Assembly (NCBI RefSeq): GCF_004684905.1
Contig: NZ_SRJC01000001.1
Coordinates: 806,001-870,000, forward strand
Source: Halobacillus salinus
Lineage (GTDB): Bacteria; Bacillota; Bacilli; Bacillales; Halobacillaceae
Length of the DNA stretch: 64,000 bases
Direction: 5' to 3'
Shown here: positions 29,452 through 38,530 of the stretch, piece by piece
Position numbering within the stretch: the stretch's first letter is position 1
Layout: every line of letters starts with the position of its first letter
Notes under the pieces: model-generated
What the model saw: the letters and a program-made list of their open reading frames with translations, nothing else
Database searches by the model: none
What the model was told of the DNA's origin: nothing
Position numbers and translations under genes: made by a program

Positions 29452-29916
29452 ATGTCAAATTATACCCCGACACTTTGGGTGGACGCAGATAGTTGTCCAG
29501 TCCAAAAAGAAATTGTCCAAGTCAGTGAGAATTATGGATGGCAGCCTCAGTTCATCGCCACGATCAACCATTTCAGTTCTGATCTTGAAGGTCAGGAATG
29601 GACGTTTCTCGATCACGGCTCGCAGACAGTCGATCTATATATCTTAAATCGTGTGAAACCTAAGGATATTGTTGTAACTCAGGACCTTTCTCTTGCGGTG
29701 TTGTTAACGTCCAAAAGGGTTTATGTACTGACACCTAGAGGTAAACTAGTTACAGAAGATGACGCTGTACAGATTATGGATTCCAAGCATTTGAGACAAC
29801 AGACGATGAAACAGAAGAAAAAGTGGAAAGGACCTTCTGCTTTTACAAACGATGATCGTCACCGTTTCAGTCGGCAATTGGAAAAATTAATGTCAGAAGA
29901 TGAAGGGATTTCATAA
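29452..29916 (+). CDS. yqxD: UPF0178/DUF188 protein YqxD
   Basis: A 154-residue YqxD/YaiI-family protein with the N-terminal LWVDADSCPVQKEI motif of a PIN-like metal-dependent fold; function not established. Other landmarks are FLDHGSQTVDLYILNRVKPKDIVVTQDLSLA around 56-86 (landmark) and LTPRGKLVTEDD. It opens the yqxD-dnaG-sigA operon, as in B. subtilis. ATG 29452 is the only sensible start that gives family length, but no SD lies directly before it. See the leader entry. Confidence 0.92.
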   Translation: MSNYTPTLWVDADSCPVQKEIVQVSENYGWQPQFIATINHFSSDLEGQEWTFLDHGSQTVDLYILNRVKPKDIVVTQDLSLAVLLTSKRVYVLTPRGKLVTEDDAVQIMDSKHLRQQTMKQKKKWKGPSAFTNDDRHRFSRQLEKLMSEDEGIS

Positions 29917-29952
29917 TTTAGCACGAATATTTCAATAGTATGGTGGTTGTAT

Positions 29953-31767
29953 ATGGCTAGACATATTCCAGAAGAAAAAGTAGATGAAATTCGTCGCTCA
30001 ACAGACATCGTCGAGGTCATCGGTGAATATGTAGATTTGAAGAAACAAGGTAGAAACTATTTTGGATTATGTCCCTTCCATGGAGAAAGCACTCCTTCTT
30101 TTTCCGTTTCTGACGACAAGCAGATCTTTCATTGCTTTGGATGTGGAAAGGGAGGGAATGTGTACACCTTCCTCATGGAGATGGAAGGCTATGGGTTCAT
30201 ACAAGCTGTTAGACATCTGGCTGATCAAACGAATGTTGATCTTCCTGAAGAAATAACAGAGGAACACCAACCCAGCGAGCAGAGCGAAGAGAGTCAAACT
30301 ATTCTAGAAGCTCATCAATGGCTTGCCAAGCTTTATCATCACCTATTAAGGAATTCCAAAGAGGGACAGGATGCCTATCAATATCTACTGAATCGTGGAT
30401 TTACAGAAGAAACGATTAAAAAATATCAAATCGGTTATTCACCTAACTCAAAAGATTTCGTTGTAACGTTTCTAGAAAAGAAAGGATTCCATCCTCAAAC
30501 AATGGTCAAAGCAGGCTTACTCAGTGTCAACGACCAAGGCGAATACGCAGACAGGTTTCGTGGGAGGGTCATTTTCCCACTGCGAAATCATCTAGGTAAA
30601 ACCGTCGCATTTGCAGGCAGGGCGCAGGGAAACCAGGAGCCGAAATATTTGAACAGTCCGGAGACGGAACTATTTCAAAAAGGAAAGTTATTGTATAACT
30701 TTGACCAAGCAAGATCGGCAATTCGTAAGCAGAAATCAGTCGTTTTGTTTGAAGGGTATGTGGATGTGATTTCCGCCGACCAGTCAGGTGTCAATCATGC
30801 CGTGGGAACGATGGGAACATCGATCTCACAAACACAAGCGAACCTGCTTAAAAGGTATGTAGATCAGGTCATCATTTGCTATGACGGAGATCAACCTGGA
30901 GTAGAGGCAGCAGCTAAAGCAGCGAAACTAATGAAAAATACTGGCTGTCAGGCATTTGTAGCAAGGGTTCCGGATGGTCTCGATCCAGATGATTTCATCC
31001 AGAAATATGGAGGGGACCGATTCCAAAAAGAAGTCATTGCTACTAGTGAAACGTATATGACATTTATGATGAGTTATTTAAGAAGGGATTATAACCTTCA
31101 AATTGAAGGAGATCGGATCGCTTATATCGAATCGGTAGTACAGGAGATTGCCACGTTAGATCGAGCAGTCGAACGAGATTACTACCTTAATGAACTTGCA
31201 AAAGAGTTTGAAGTGTCAATAGAGACTCTTAGGGAAGAAGTACATGGGATACAGCGACAGTCCGGACCTAAACAAGTTCCTCAAAGAGCATCCACACATT
31301 CCGATGGGCCGAAGCAGCAGGCATCCAGGCAGAAGAGACTTCTACCTGCCTTTCACAATGCAGAGAGAATGTTGATTGCTTATATGTTGAGAGATCCATT
31401 TATTGCTGATAAAGTTCAAAATGAATTAGGGGGAGCGTTCAATATTGCGGAGCATCAGGTCATCGTTACGTATCTTTACGCATATTATGAAGACGGTAAT
31501 GATTCAGATGTAAGTGATTTTATCGAACGTCTTGATGACTCTGAGTTAAAAAACAAGGTAATCGAATTAGCGATGACTTCTGTGAATGAAGAAGTGTCGG
31601 ATCAGGAAATATATGATTATATATCAAAGATTCGGGCAGAAGGTTCTGGTCGTACGGATATAAAAGCCTTGGAGGATGAGTTGAAGAGGGCGGAGCAGCA
31701 AGATGAACATATCAAAGCTGCGGAAATTGCCATGAAACTCATACAAATGAGAAGAAGAGACAATTAA
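29953..31767 (+). CDS. dnaG: DNA primase DnaG
   Basis: Primase lays RNA primers for replication. The 604 residues contain the CHC2 zinc finger (Cys40, His43, Cys61, Cys64), the TOPRIM core with LFEGYVDV near 264 and CYDGDQPG near 309, and a C-terminal helicase-interaction domain after a Pro/Gln-rich linker near 440-460. ATG 29953 gives the family start MARHIPEEKVDEI; an in-frame TTG at 29947 would add two residues. The SD (TGGTGG) is weak, as is common for primase in macromolecular-synthesis operons. Confidence 0.97.
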   Translation: MARHIPEEKVDEIRRSTDIVEVIGEYVDLKKQGRNYFGLCPFHGESTPSFSVSDDKQIFHCFGCGKGGNVYTFLMEMEGYGFIQAVRHLADQTNVDLPEEITEEHQPSEQSEESQTILEAHQWLAKLYHHLLRNSKEGQDAYQYLLNRGFTEETIKKYQIGYSPNSKDFVVTFLEKKGFHPQTMVKAGLLSVNDQGEYADRFRGRVIFPLRNHLGKTVAFAGRAQGNQEPKYLNSPETELFQKGKLLYNFDQARSAIRKQKSVVLFEGYVDVISADQSGVNHAVGTMGTSISQTQANLLKRYVDQVIICYDGDQPGVEAAAKAAKLMKNTGCQAFVARVPDGLDPDDFIQKYGGDRFQKEVIATSETYMTFMMSYLRRDYNLQIEGDRIAYIESVVQEIATLDRAVERDYYLNELAKEFEVSIETLREEVHGIQRQSGPKQVPQRASTHSDGPKQQASRQKRLLPAFHNAERMLIAYMLRDPFIADKVQNELGGAFNIAEHQVIVTYLYAYYEDGNDSDVSDFIERLDDSELKNKVIELAMTSVNEEVSDQEIYDYISKIRAEGSGRTDIKALEDELKRAEQQDEHIKAAEIAMKLIQMRRRDN

Positions 31768-31813
31768 AACACCTTAGATAGTTTGTATAGATACGTTGGA
31801 AGGAGGGGGACTT

Positions 31814-32950
31814 ATGGCAGATAAGAAACAACAGCCATCACGTTCTAAAGAAAATGAAAACACTAATAGCGACTTGACTCTTGAACAAGCCAAAGAGCAA
31901 GTTGTGGAAATCGGTAAAAAGCGAGGGGTTCTCGCTTACGAAGAGGTAGCTGAGAAACTCTCGAACTTTGAACTCGACTCTGACCAAATGGACGAGTTCT
32001 ATGAACACCTTAACGAGCAGGGAATCGAAGTAATTGGTGACTCTGATACCGACCCAAGCATGAAACAGCTTGATAAAGAAGAAGAGTTCGACTTGAATGA
32101 CCTAAGCGTTCCTCCTGGTGTTAAAATCAACGACCCGGTTCGCATGTACTTAAAAGAAATCGGTCGTGTGAACCTTCTATCTGCTAAAGACGAAATTAGT
32201 TTGGCACAGCGTATTGAAAGCGGAGATGAAGAAGCGAAGCGTGACTTGGCTGAAGCAAACCTTCGTCTAGTTGTAAGTATCGCCAAACGGTACGTTGGTC
32301 GAGGCATGTTGTTCCTTGATTTGATTCAAGAAGGGAACATGGGATTGATCAAAGCTGTAGAGAAGTTCGATTACCGTAAAGGGTACAAGTTCAGTACCTA
32401 CGCAACATGGTGGATTCGTCAAGCCATCACCCGTGCGATTGCCGACCAAGCTCGTACAATCCGTATTCCGGTTCACATGGTAGAAACGATCAACAAACTA
32501 ATTAGAGTTCAGCGTCAACTACTTCAGGATCTTGGACGTGAACCAACTCCAGAAGAAATTGCTCAAGATATGGAGCTTACTCCTGACAAAGTCCGTGAAA
32601 TTCTGAAAATCGCTCAAGAGCCTGTTTCTTTAGAAACGCCGATTGGGGAAGAAGACGACTCTCATTTGGGAGACTTCATTGAGGACCAAGAGGCAACATC
32701 TCCTTCAGATCATGCCGCTTATGAACTGTTAAAGGAACAACTGGAAGATGTGTTGGACACATTGACAGACCGTGAGGAAAACGTGTTGCGCCTGCGTTTT
32801 GGCCTGGACGATGGCCGTACAAGAACGCTAGAAGAAGTAGGGAAAGTCTTCGGAGTAACACGCGAGCGTATCCGCCAGATCGAAGCGAAAGCTCTTCGTA
32901 AATTACGACACCCAAGCCGAAGTAAACGTCTGAAAGACTTCATGGAATAG
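31814..32950 (+). CDS. sigA: Primary sigma factor SigA (RpoD)
   Basis: The housekeeping sigma factor. The 378-residue protein has region 1.1, the region 1.2 start [11 protein letters not shown] near 110, region 2 ([50 protein letters not shown]), region 3 and region 4.2 with the [23 protein letters not shown] near the end. ATG 31814 follows SD AAGGAGGGGG at about 31799-31808; an in-frame TTG at 31796 would place the SD inside the gene. B. subtilis SigA is 371 residues. It is the last gene of yqxD-dnaG-sigA. Confidence 0.98.
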   Translation: MADKKQQPSRSKENENTNSDLTLEQAKEQVVEIGKKRGVLAYEEVAEKLSNFELDSDQMDEFYEHLNEQGIEVIGDSDTDPSMKQLDKEEEFDLNDLSVPPGVKINDPVRMYLKEIGRVNLLSAKDEISLAQRIESGDEEAKRDLAEANLRLVVSIAKRYVGRGMLFLDLIQEGNMGLIKAVEKFDYRKGYKFSTYATWWIRQAITRAIADQARTIRIPVHMVETINKLIRVQRQLLQDLGREPTPEEIAQDMELTPDKVREILKIAQEPVSLETPIGEEDDSHLGDFIEDQEATSPSDHAAYELLKEQLEDVLDTLTDREENVLRLRFGLDDGRTRTLEEVGKVFGVTRERIRQIEAKALRKLRHPSRSKRLKDFME

Positions 32951-32965
32951 AAGCGCATTAACCAA

Positions 32966-33006
32966 AGGGTCCATCGGCTGCAAGTTCGGTGGTCCCTGTT
33001 TTTTTA
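32966..33006 (+). terminator. Terminator candidate after sigA
   Basis: GGGTCCATCG (about 32967) pairs imperfectly with CGGTGGTCCC (about 32986-32995), one T-T mismatch and one G-U, followed by a seven-T run. Confidence 0.6.
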
Positions 33007-33104
33007 TGAATTTGCTCTTTCGATTGTAATCGAGGGAGAAGCAATACCCATGTGTCAAAGCAGACCGGGGTGCCATCACGTACCTTAGGACCGAGGGGGA
33101 TGTT

Positions 33105-33650
33105 ATGGCTGAAGAGCGGAAGCAAACGATTGTGAATGAAATACGCTATTGGAAAAAGAACAGGCTACTACCTAAAGAATATTGTGATTTTTTACTAGCC
33201 CTATATACGGAGGGAGAGGGTGAAGAGACCTTAGAGAATGAAACGGTTTCCAAAAAGAACAAGCGGATCCCTTGGAACATTCTAATGATGACATTTACCC
33301 TTTTTTTGTTACCCCTTTCATTTCTTGTCATTTATTTTACTGAAATGGACATGATAATGCAAACAGGGCTTTTGTCGAGTTTTGTAGCCCTTTCGATTGT
33401 GTACAGTAGGAGATTGAAGAAGAAGTCTTCGGATCAGTTTCACATACCGCTCATCATCAGTCTATTGATCAGTCTCTTGTTATCTGTATCGTTAGTCCAT
33501 GAGCAGGTACCTAACAATTGGAGCGTCTATGTAGTAATCACCATCCATTGTGCGATTTGGGCTGTAATAGGAAGGCGGTTAAAGCTCCCCTATTTACTTA
33601 TCTCCAGTTGTATAGGTATAATAGTATTGCTTGTAATTATTGTTTCATAA
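33105..33650 (+). CDS. Membrane protein of unknown function between sigA and cccA
   Basis: I do not recognise this 181-residue protein. Residues 1-60 are cytoplasmic-looking and charged, with ERKQTIVNEIRYWKKNRLLPKEYCDFLLALY, a helical pattern resembling the short N-terminal helix module in some DUF2157-type membrane proteins. Five or six hydrophobic segments follow at about 63-85, 88-104, 114-130, 137-155 and 160-180, so most of the protein lies in the membrane. A good SD (CGAGGGGGATGTT) precedes ATG 33105. It has no operon partner, as gaps of over 100 bp lie on both sides. Confidence 0.7.
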   Translation: MAEERKQTIVNEIRYWKKNRLLPKEYCDFLLALYTEGEGEETLENETVSKKNKRIPWNILMMTFTLFLLPLSFLVIYFTEMDMIMQTGLLSSFVALSIVYSRRLKKKSSDQFHIPLIISLLISLLLSVSLVHEQVPNNWSVYVVITIHCAIWAVIGRRLKLPYLLISSCIGIIVLLVIIVS

Positions 33651-33667
33651 TTTTTCACATCTATCTC

Positions 33668-33714
33668 TTTCATAAGTTTGTCTTTTCGAGTAGAATAAAA
33701 TTAGTCGAAAAGAC
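33668..33714 (+). promoter_or_regulatory. cccA promoter with 10-bp inverted repeat
   Basis: TTTCAT at 33668-33673, 17-bp spacer, TAGAAT at 33691-33696. A perfect inverted repeat, GTCTTTTCGA (33680-33689) and TCGAAAAGAC (33705-33714), brackets the -10 box and the expected start site near 33703. It has no T-run and so looks more like an operator than a terminator. Confidence 0.5.
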
Positions 33715-33756
33715 GTTCGAATACTTTGTAAGGGAATACATAAGGAGGATCAACTC

Positions 33757-34134
33757 ATGAGAAAAAACCCTGTGATTCCATTTGCAGTTATTGCTGTACT
33801 AGGTATTGTTGCAATGATTATTGTATCAGCTGCCGGTATTAACCAACGAGAAGCTATTCAGAACCAAGAAGAACATGGTGGCGAACAACAAGAAGAGGCA
33901 GGCGGAGAAGCTGAAAGTGGAGATCCAGAAGCACTTTTCCAAAACAAATGTGCAAGTTGTCACGGTGGTGACCTGAGCGGTGGTGTAGGACCGAACCTTC
34001 AAGAAGTGGGAAGTCGCTACTCTGCTGAAGAAATCAAAGGCATCATTGAGAATGGTCGTGGCTCCATGCCGCCAGGACTTTATACTGGTGAGCAAGCACA
34101 AGCTGTAGCGGATTGGTTAGCAGAGAAAAAATAA
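33757..34134 (+). CDS. cccA: Membrane-anchored cytochrome c550
   Basis: CccA is a small membrane-tethered cytochrome c that carries electrons to the caa3 oxidase. The 125 residues show an N-terminal membrane anchor at about 7-28, a Glu/Gln/Gly-rich linker (32-56), the heme site CASCHGG (Cys65, Cys68, His69) and the sixth ligand Met104 in GRGSMPPG. B. subtilis CccA is 120 residues. Its place after sigA is conserved. SD ATAAGGAGG precedes the ATG. The acidic linker suits an extracellular domain in a salt-adapted organism. Confidence 0.96.
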   Translation: MRKNPVIPFAVIAVLGIVAMIIVSAAGINQREAIQNQEEHGGEQQEEAGGEAESGDPEALFQNKCASCHGGDLSGGVGPNLQEVGSRYSAEEIKGIIENGRGSMPPGLYTGEQAQAVADWLAEKK

Positions 34135-34144
34135 TGCATGAACA

Positions 34145-34186
34145 GGAAAAGCTTTCTGGGGATCTCATTCAGAAAGCTTTTCTTTT
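34145..34186 (+). terminator. Terminator after cccA
   Basis: GAAAAGCTTTCTG (34146-34158) pairs perfectly with CAGAAAGCTTTTC (34170-34182), followed by TTTTTA. Confidence 0.88.
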
Positions 34187-34219
34187 TATATGGAGTGGAA
34201 GAGAGGGAACAAATAGAAT

Positions 34220-34921
34220 ATGAATGTCAATCAATTATCGAAGCGCCTGCAACTGGTTGCAGATTATTTACCGGAAGGGGCAAACTTCGCTGATATAGGA
34301 TCAGACCATGCCTATCTACCTTGTTATGTGTGCATTAAAGACAAAGAGGCAAAGGCAATCGCTGGTGAAGTGAATCAGGGACCTTTAGATAGTGCAAAGA
34401 GAGAAGTTGCTTCCCATAATCTAGAGGACCGGATTCAAACGAGACTTGGAAGTGGACTCTCTGTTTTAACGGAAGGGGAAGTCCAGCAAATAACCATTGC
34501 AGGTATGGGCGGACCGCTAATTCGAGATATTCTTGATGAAGGTAAGGACAAGCTTTCATCCGTAAATCGTATCATCGTCCAACCGAATATTGATGCACGG
34601 TCGATCAGGAAGTGGTTTGTGGAGTACGGTTATGAACTAATTGCAGAGGAAATTTTAGAAGAAAATGGTCACATATATGAAGTATTAGTTGCACAACCAG
34701 GAGATCCCCTGAAGCCGTATTCAGAAGATCAGGAGAAAGAGCAGTGGTTTGGTCCTTATTTGTTAAGAGAAAGTAGTTCTGTGTTTCAAAAGAAATGGCA
34801 AGAGGAACTGGAAACAAAGAAGTATATCTTAGGAGAATTAGAAAAAGCTCAGAAAGTAAATCAAGCAAAAGTCGATCAATTACACAAAGAAATTGAGTGG
34901 CTTAAGGAGGTAGTATTGTAA
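34220..34921 (+). CDS. trmK: tRNA (adenine22-N1)-methyltransferase TrmK
   Basis: TrmK methylates A22 of certain tRNAs using SAM. The 233 residues have the Rossmann motif ADIGSDHAYLP near 23-33 and ITIAGMGGPLI near 92-102 (catalytic region), then a C-terminal coiled coil at about 195-230. Length equals B. subtilis YqfN. It overlaps yqfO by one base (TAATG), the conserved trmK-yqfO pair. The SD before ATG 34220 (GAGAGGG) is 11 nt away, somewhat long. Confidence 0.95.
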   Translation: MNVNQLSKRLQLVADYLPEGANFADIGSDHAYLPCYVCIKDKEAKAIAGEVNQGPLDSAKREVASHNLEDRIQTRLGSGLSVLTEGEVQQITIAGMGGPLIRDILDEGKDKLSSVNRIIVQPNIDARSIRKWFVEYGYELIAEEILEENGHIYEVLVAQPGDPLKPYSEDQEKEQWFGPYLLRESSSVFQKKWQEELETKKYILGELEKAQKVNQAKVDQLHKEIEWLKEVVL

Positions 34922-36039
34922 TGAATGCTACGTTGACGGGACAAGAAATCATCCGTGCATTCGAGAGCTGGTCACCGAAATCCCTCGCATATGATTGGGA
35001 TAATGTCGGTCTTCAAGTCGGTACGCTAAACAAGCCTGTTGAGACCGTTATGGTTACTCTTGATGTCCTGGAGAACGTTGTGGATGAAGCGATTGAAAAA
35101 AACGTAGATTTAATCATTGCCCATCATCCTTTGCTATTTGTAAAGCTGAAGCAGATCAACTTTGATACTCCAAAAGGGCGGATTGTCAGAAAGCTGATCC
35201 AACACGACATTACAGTCTATGCTGCTCATACCAACCTCGATGTAGCTAAAGGCGGTGTAAATGATGTGATGGCAGAATTGCTCGGGCTTCGACACACGAA
35301 GGTTCTTATTCCTCATACTAAAGATGAGCTCGTGAAGTTGGTCGTGTTTGTACCGGAAGGAAATGCAGAGTCACTGAGAGATGCTATCAGTGAAGCTGGT
35401 GCCGGTTATATCGGAAATTACAGCCACTGTACGTACGAACTTTCCGGTAGGGGGACGTTTATGCCGAGAGAAGGTACAGACCCTCATATAGGGGAACAGA
35501 ATAAACTGGAGAAGGTAGATGAGAAGAGGATTGAAACCATTGTACCTAAGTCCAAGCTTGATTCTGTTCTCCAAGCAATGCACAGTACCCACCCTTATGA
35601 AGAAGTAGCTTATGACTTATATCCACTGATCAACGAAGGGGAAATCCTCGGGGTGGGTCGTGTTGGAGACTTGGAAGAAGCTATGACGTTAAAAGAACTA
35701 AACGAGTTGGTTAAAGAGAAGTATCAGGTACCAGCACTTCGATTTGCTGGAGATCCATCGAAAAAAGTGAAAAGAGTCGCTATTTTAGGGGGAAGTGGTG
35801 AGGACTACATTCACCAAGCGAAGAAGAGTGGAGCGGATGTCTATATTACCGGAGATATGACGTTCCATATCACACAGGATGCTGAAGCGATGGGGTTAGC
35901 CATCATCGATCCTGGTCACTACACAGAGAAAGTGATTGTACCAAAGATAGCTTCTTATATTGAAGAACACTGTAATACCAATCATCAACTGACGGTATTG
36001 CAATCTGATTCTCACACTGAGCCATTTATATTTGATTAA
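34921..36039 (+). CDS. yqfO: Nif3-like dinuclear metal center protein YqfO
   Basis: A 372-residue Nif3/YbgI-family protein, annotated elsewhere as GTP cyclohydrolase I type 2, although function is not firmly known. Metal ligands are visible in LIIAHHPLLF near 62-71, YAAHTNLDVAKGG near 100-112 and the C-terminal DPGHYTEK near 337. The family insert, a PII-like (CutA1-like) domain, occupies about 135-235, as in B. subtilis YqfO (373). SD AAGGAGGTAG lies within trmK. A bidirectional terminator follows. Confidence 0.94.
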   Translation: MNATLTGQEIIRAFESWSPKSLAYDWDNVGLQVGTLNKPVETVMVTLDVLENVVDEAIEKNVDLIIAHHPLLFVKLKQINFDTPKGRIVRKLIQHDITVYAAHTNLDVAKGGVNDVMAELLGLRHTKVLIPHTKDELVKLVVFVPEGNAESLRDAISEAGAGYIGNYSHCTYELSGRGTFMPREGTDPHIGEQNKLEKVDEKRIETIVPKSKLDSVLQAMHSTHPYEEVAYDLYPLINEGEILGVGRVGDLEEAMTLKELNELVKEKYQVPALRFAGDPSKKVKRVAILGGSGEDYIHQAKKSGADVYITGDMTFHITQDAEAMGLAIIDPGHYTEKVIVPKIASYIEEHCNTNHQLTVLQSDSHTEPFIFD

Positions 36040-36040
36040 T

Positions 36041-36078
36041 AAAAAAAGGTGAAGGGCAAATGCCCTTCACCTTTTTAT
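36041..36078. terminator. Bidirectional terminator between yqfO and ispH
   Basis: A 16-base arm at 36043-36058 (AAAAAGGTGAAGGGCA) pairs with 36061-36076, with A-runs on the left and T-runs on the right. It serves the converging yqfO and ispH transcripts. Confidence 0.92.
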
Positions 36079-37031
36079 CTTTTGACTTTCTTTTTCGCAT
36101 GAATCTTCGGTAGAATTTTCTTTTGTTCCACTTTAGACTCTCGAATCCAGGTATCTTCATCTTCTGGGTCAAATTGTTCGATGAATTTGATTACCTCTTT
36201 TGTTATAGGGGTAGGTGTGGAAGCGCCGGCAGTAACGGCTACTTTTTCAACGCCTTCTAACCATTCAAGTTCAATTTCTGTAACGTCTGCGATTCTGTAA
36301 GCCACTGTACCGGCTTTTTCTTGAGAAACTTGTGCTAATCTATTGGAATTATTACTTTTCGGGTCCCCAACCACCAATGTTAAGCCTGCTTCTTTCGCTT
36401 GTTCAGAAACCGCTTCTTGCCTTACTTGTGTAGCCATGCAGATCTCTTGTTGTTTTTCGAGTTGCGGGAATTTTTCTTTCGCTCTTTCCATTACATCGTA
36501 AACATCCCACTGACTCATCGTAGTCTGGTTTGTAATCATCAATTTGTCGTGATCGAGCTCCAATGCGTCGACATCTTCTTCTGTTTGAACAAGATGGACT
36601 TTTCCAGGAGCAACTCCCATAGCACCTTCTGGTTCTGGGTGCCCTTTCTTACCGACGTAAATAATCTCATAGCCTTCTTCTACCTTCTTACGGATAAGGT
36701 TATGGGTATTAGTAACGTCCGGGCAAGTCGCATCTAAGGTCATCAATCCTTTTTTCTTAGCGCGCTCCTTCACTTCTGGAGATACTCCGTGTGCAGTGAA
36801 GATGACGGTTCCTTCTGTGATACCTTCAAGTAAGTCTAAACGGTTTTTACCATCCACTGTAATAATGCCTTCCTTTTCGAAAGCATCAGTAACGTGGGAG
36901 TTGTGTACAATCATTCCTAATATATGAATAGGGCGTGGTAAGTTAGGGTCTTTCGCAGCATTTTGCGCGATGACCATCGCATCCACCACTCCATAACAAT
37001 AACCGCGAGGGGCGATTTTGATGACTTCCAT
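36075..37031 (-). CDS. ispH: 4-hydroxy-3-methylbut-2-enyl diphosphate reductase IspH
   Basis: IspH makes IPP and DMAPP in the last MEP-pathway step with a 4Fe-4S cluster. The three cluster cysteines are intact: Cys12 (RGYCYGV), Cys103 ([11 protein letters not shown]) and Cys197 ([10 protein letters not shown]). The 318 residues end in a Lys-rich tail (HAKKKVKR). The gene is on the minus strand, opposite its neighbours, as in B. subtilis. The other MEP gene here, ispG, is also on the minus strand 4.3 kb away. Confidence 0.96.
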   Translation of the reverse strand: MEVIKIAPRGYCYGVVDAMVIAQNAAKDPNLPRPIHILGMIVHNSHVTDAFEKEGIITVDGKNRLDLLEGITEGTVIFTAHGVSPEVKERAKKKGLMTLDATCPDVTNTHNLIRKKVEEGYEIIYVGKKGHPEPEGAMGVAPGKVHLVQTEEDVDALELDHDKLMITNQTTMSQWDVYDVMERAKEKFPQLEKQQEICMATQVRQEAVSEQAKEAGLTLVVGDPKSNNSNRLAQVSQEKAGTVAYRIADVTEIELEWLEGVEKVAVTAGASTPTPITKEVIKFIEQFDPEDEDTWIRESKVEQKKILPKIHAKKKVKR

Positions 37032-37192
37032 TACAAGACGTCCTCCTCTTTATCGAATAACTTCCACCTATATTATAAAGCCTAAGTCGAAAGATGACAA
37101 AGAATCCCCTGTAGTTGTCAAGGAATCGTGCAATTCTAGCGCTTGTCTATTATAATGTAGAAGGGACATTATACATTCAAAGGAGTACAATT

Positions 37193-38515
37193 ATGAGTCA
37201 ACATACATTTGAGCAATACGCCATCAGTCCAGAGGTAACACAAATAGTTAAAGGACTGGGCTTTGATAAGCCGACACCGATTCAACAACAGGTTCTACCT
37301 GCTGCTCTAAGAGGGGAAAGCCTCATCGGTCAGTCGCACACAGGATCAGGAAAGACACACGCCTACTTACTCTCTCTTCTCTCTAAGATGGAGGAAGACA
37401 GTAATCATGTACAGTTCGTTGTGACGGCACCAACACGAGAATTAGCGATTCAAATTCATGAAGAAGTGAAAAAAGCCGTCAAATTAGCCGGTAAAGATCA
37501 AGTCTGGAGGTCGAAGCTGCTAATCGGGGGAACGGACAAGCAGAAAATGGTCGATAAGCTCTCTTCTCGTCCTCCTCACATCGTGGTAGGGACGCCTGGC
37601 CGTATATTAGACATGGTCAAAGAAGAAGCGATTGATCTTTATCAGGCAAAAGCATTCGTACTGGATGAAGCAGATCTAATGCTTGATTTAGGTTTCATAG
37701 AAGATGTAGACCAAATTCTCGTTCGGATGGATGAAGAGGTGCAGATGCTTGTTTTCTCAGCTACTATCCCAGAACGACTACAGCCATTCTTGAAAAAATA
37801 TTTAACCAACCCGAAACACATCGAGATTCAAGACGATAAACCTTCTCCTGAATCAATGGAACACCGGTTGGTGCCGTTAAGGCATAAACATCCGGCAGAC
37901 GTCATCATGGATATTACCAAAGCGATCCAGCCTTATCTGGCGATTATCTTTACAAATGGCAAAAACCATGCAGATGAACTTGCAGATGAGCTTTTAAATC
38001 GAGGACTCGAAGTCGGGGTTCTGCACGGAGGTTTATCTCCACGAGAGCGTAAGCGGATGCTGAAAGAGCTTCAAAGTCTTCGCTATCAATACATCGTAGC
38101 TACTGACTTGGCTTCAAGAGGGATTGATATTGAAGGGGTTAGTCACGTCATCAATGCCCAGATGCCAAAAGAAGAAGAGTTCTATGTTCACCGCGTTGGA
38201 CGAACAGCGAGAGCAGGACTTGAAGGAACAGCGATCAACCTCTATAAAGAAGAGGACTTGAAGCTGATTGAGAAGCTAGAAAACAAGGGGCTTACTTTTG
38301 ATTTCTATGAAGTGAAAAATGGTGAATGGAAAGAAATGAAATCCTATAAGGAACGCGAAACGAGAAAGCGTCCCGAATCGGATATGGAGAAGCGTGCAAA
38401 GCAAATGGTGCGCAAGCCCAAGAAGGTGAAACCTGGTTACAAGAAGAAAATGAAAAAGCAAAAAGAGCGAAATCTAAAGGATTTAAAGAAAAACGAATAT
38501 CGAAAAAAGAAATAA
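37193..38515 (+). CDS. cshB: DEAD-box RNA helicase CshB
   Basis: CshB is a cold-shock-associated DEAD-box helicase. The 440 residues show the Q motif (FDKPTPIQQQVLP), motif I GQSHTGSGKT near 44-53, PTRELA, TPGR, the DEAD box VLDEADLM, SAT (VFSATIP), and HRVGRTARAG near 331. A very basic Lys/Arg tail follows from about 390. I chose ATG 37193 after SD AAAGGAG; the open frame reaches back to 37115 but runs through the promoter (TATAAT at 37151-37156). Length matches B. subtilis CshB (438). Confidence 0.95.
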   Translation: MSQHTFEQYAISPEVTQIVKGLGFDKPTPIQQQVLPAALRGESLIGQSHTGSGKTHAYLLSLLSKMEEDSNHVQFVVTAPTRELAIQIHEEVKKAVKLAGKDQVWRSKLLIGGTDKQKMVDKLSSRPPHIVVGTPGRILDMVKEEAIDLYQAKAFVLDEADLMLDLGFIEDVDQILVRMDEEVQMLVFSATIPERLQPFLKKYLTNPKHIEIQDDKPSPESMEHRLVPLRHKHPADVIMDITKAIQPYLAIIFTNGKNHADELADELLNRGLEVGVLHGGLSPRERKRMLKELQSLRYQYIVATDLASRGIDIEGVSHVINAQMPKEEEFYVHRVGRTARAGLEGTAINLYKEEDLKLIEKLENKGLTFDFYEVKNGEWKEMKSYKERETRKRPESDMEKRAKQMVRKPKKVKPGYKKKMKKQKERNLKDLKKNEYRKKK

Positions 38516-38530
38516 AAAGGTAGGGATAGA

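Noticed and set aside
37115-37192. 26-residue N-terminal extension of CshB
   Set aside because: It would include the TATAAT promoter box and lacks an SD, whereas ATG 37193 has AAAGGAG.
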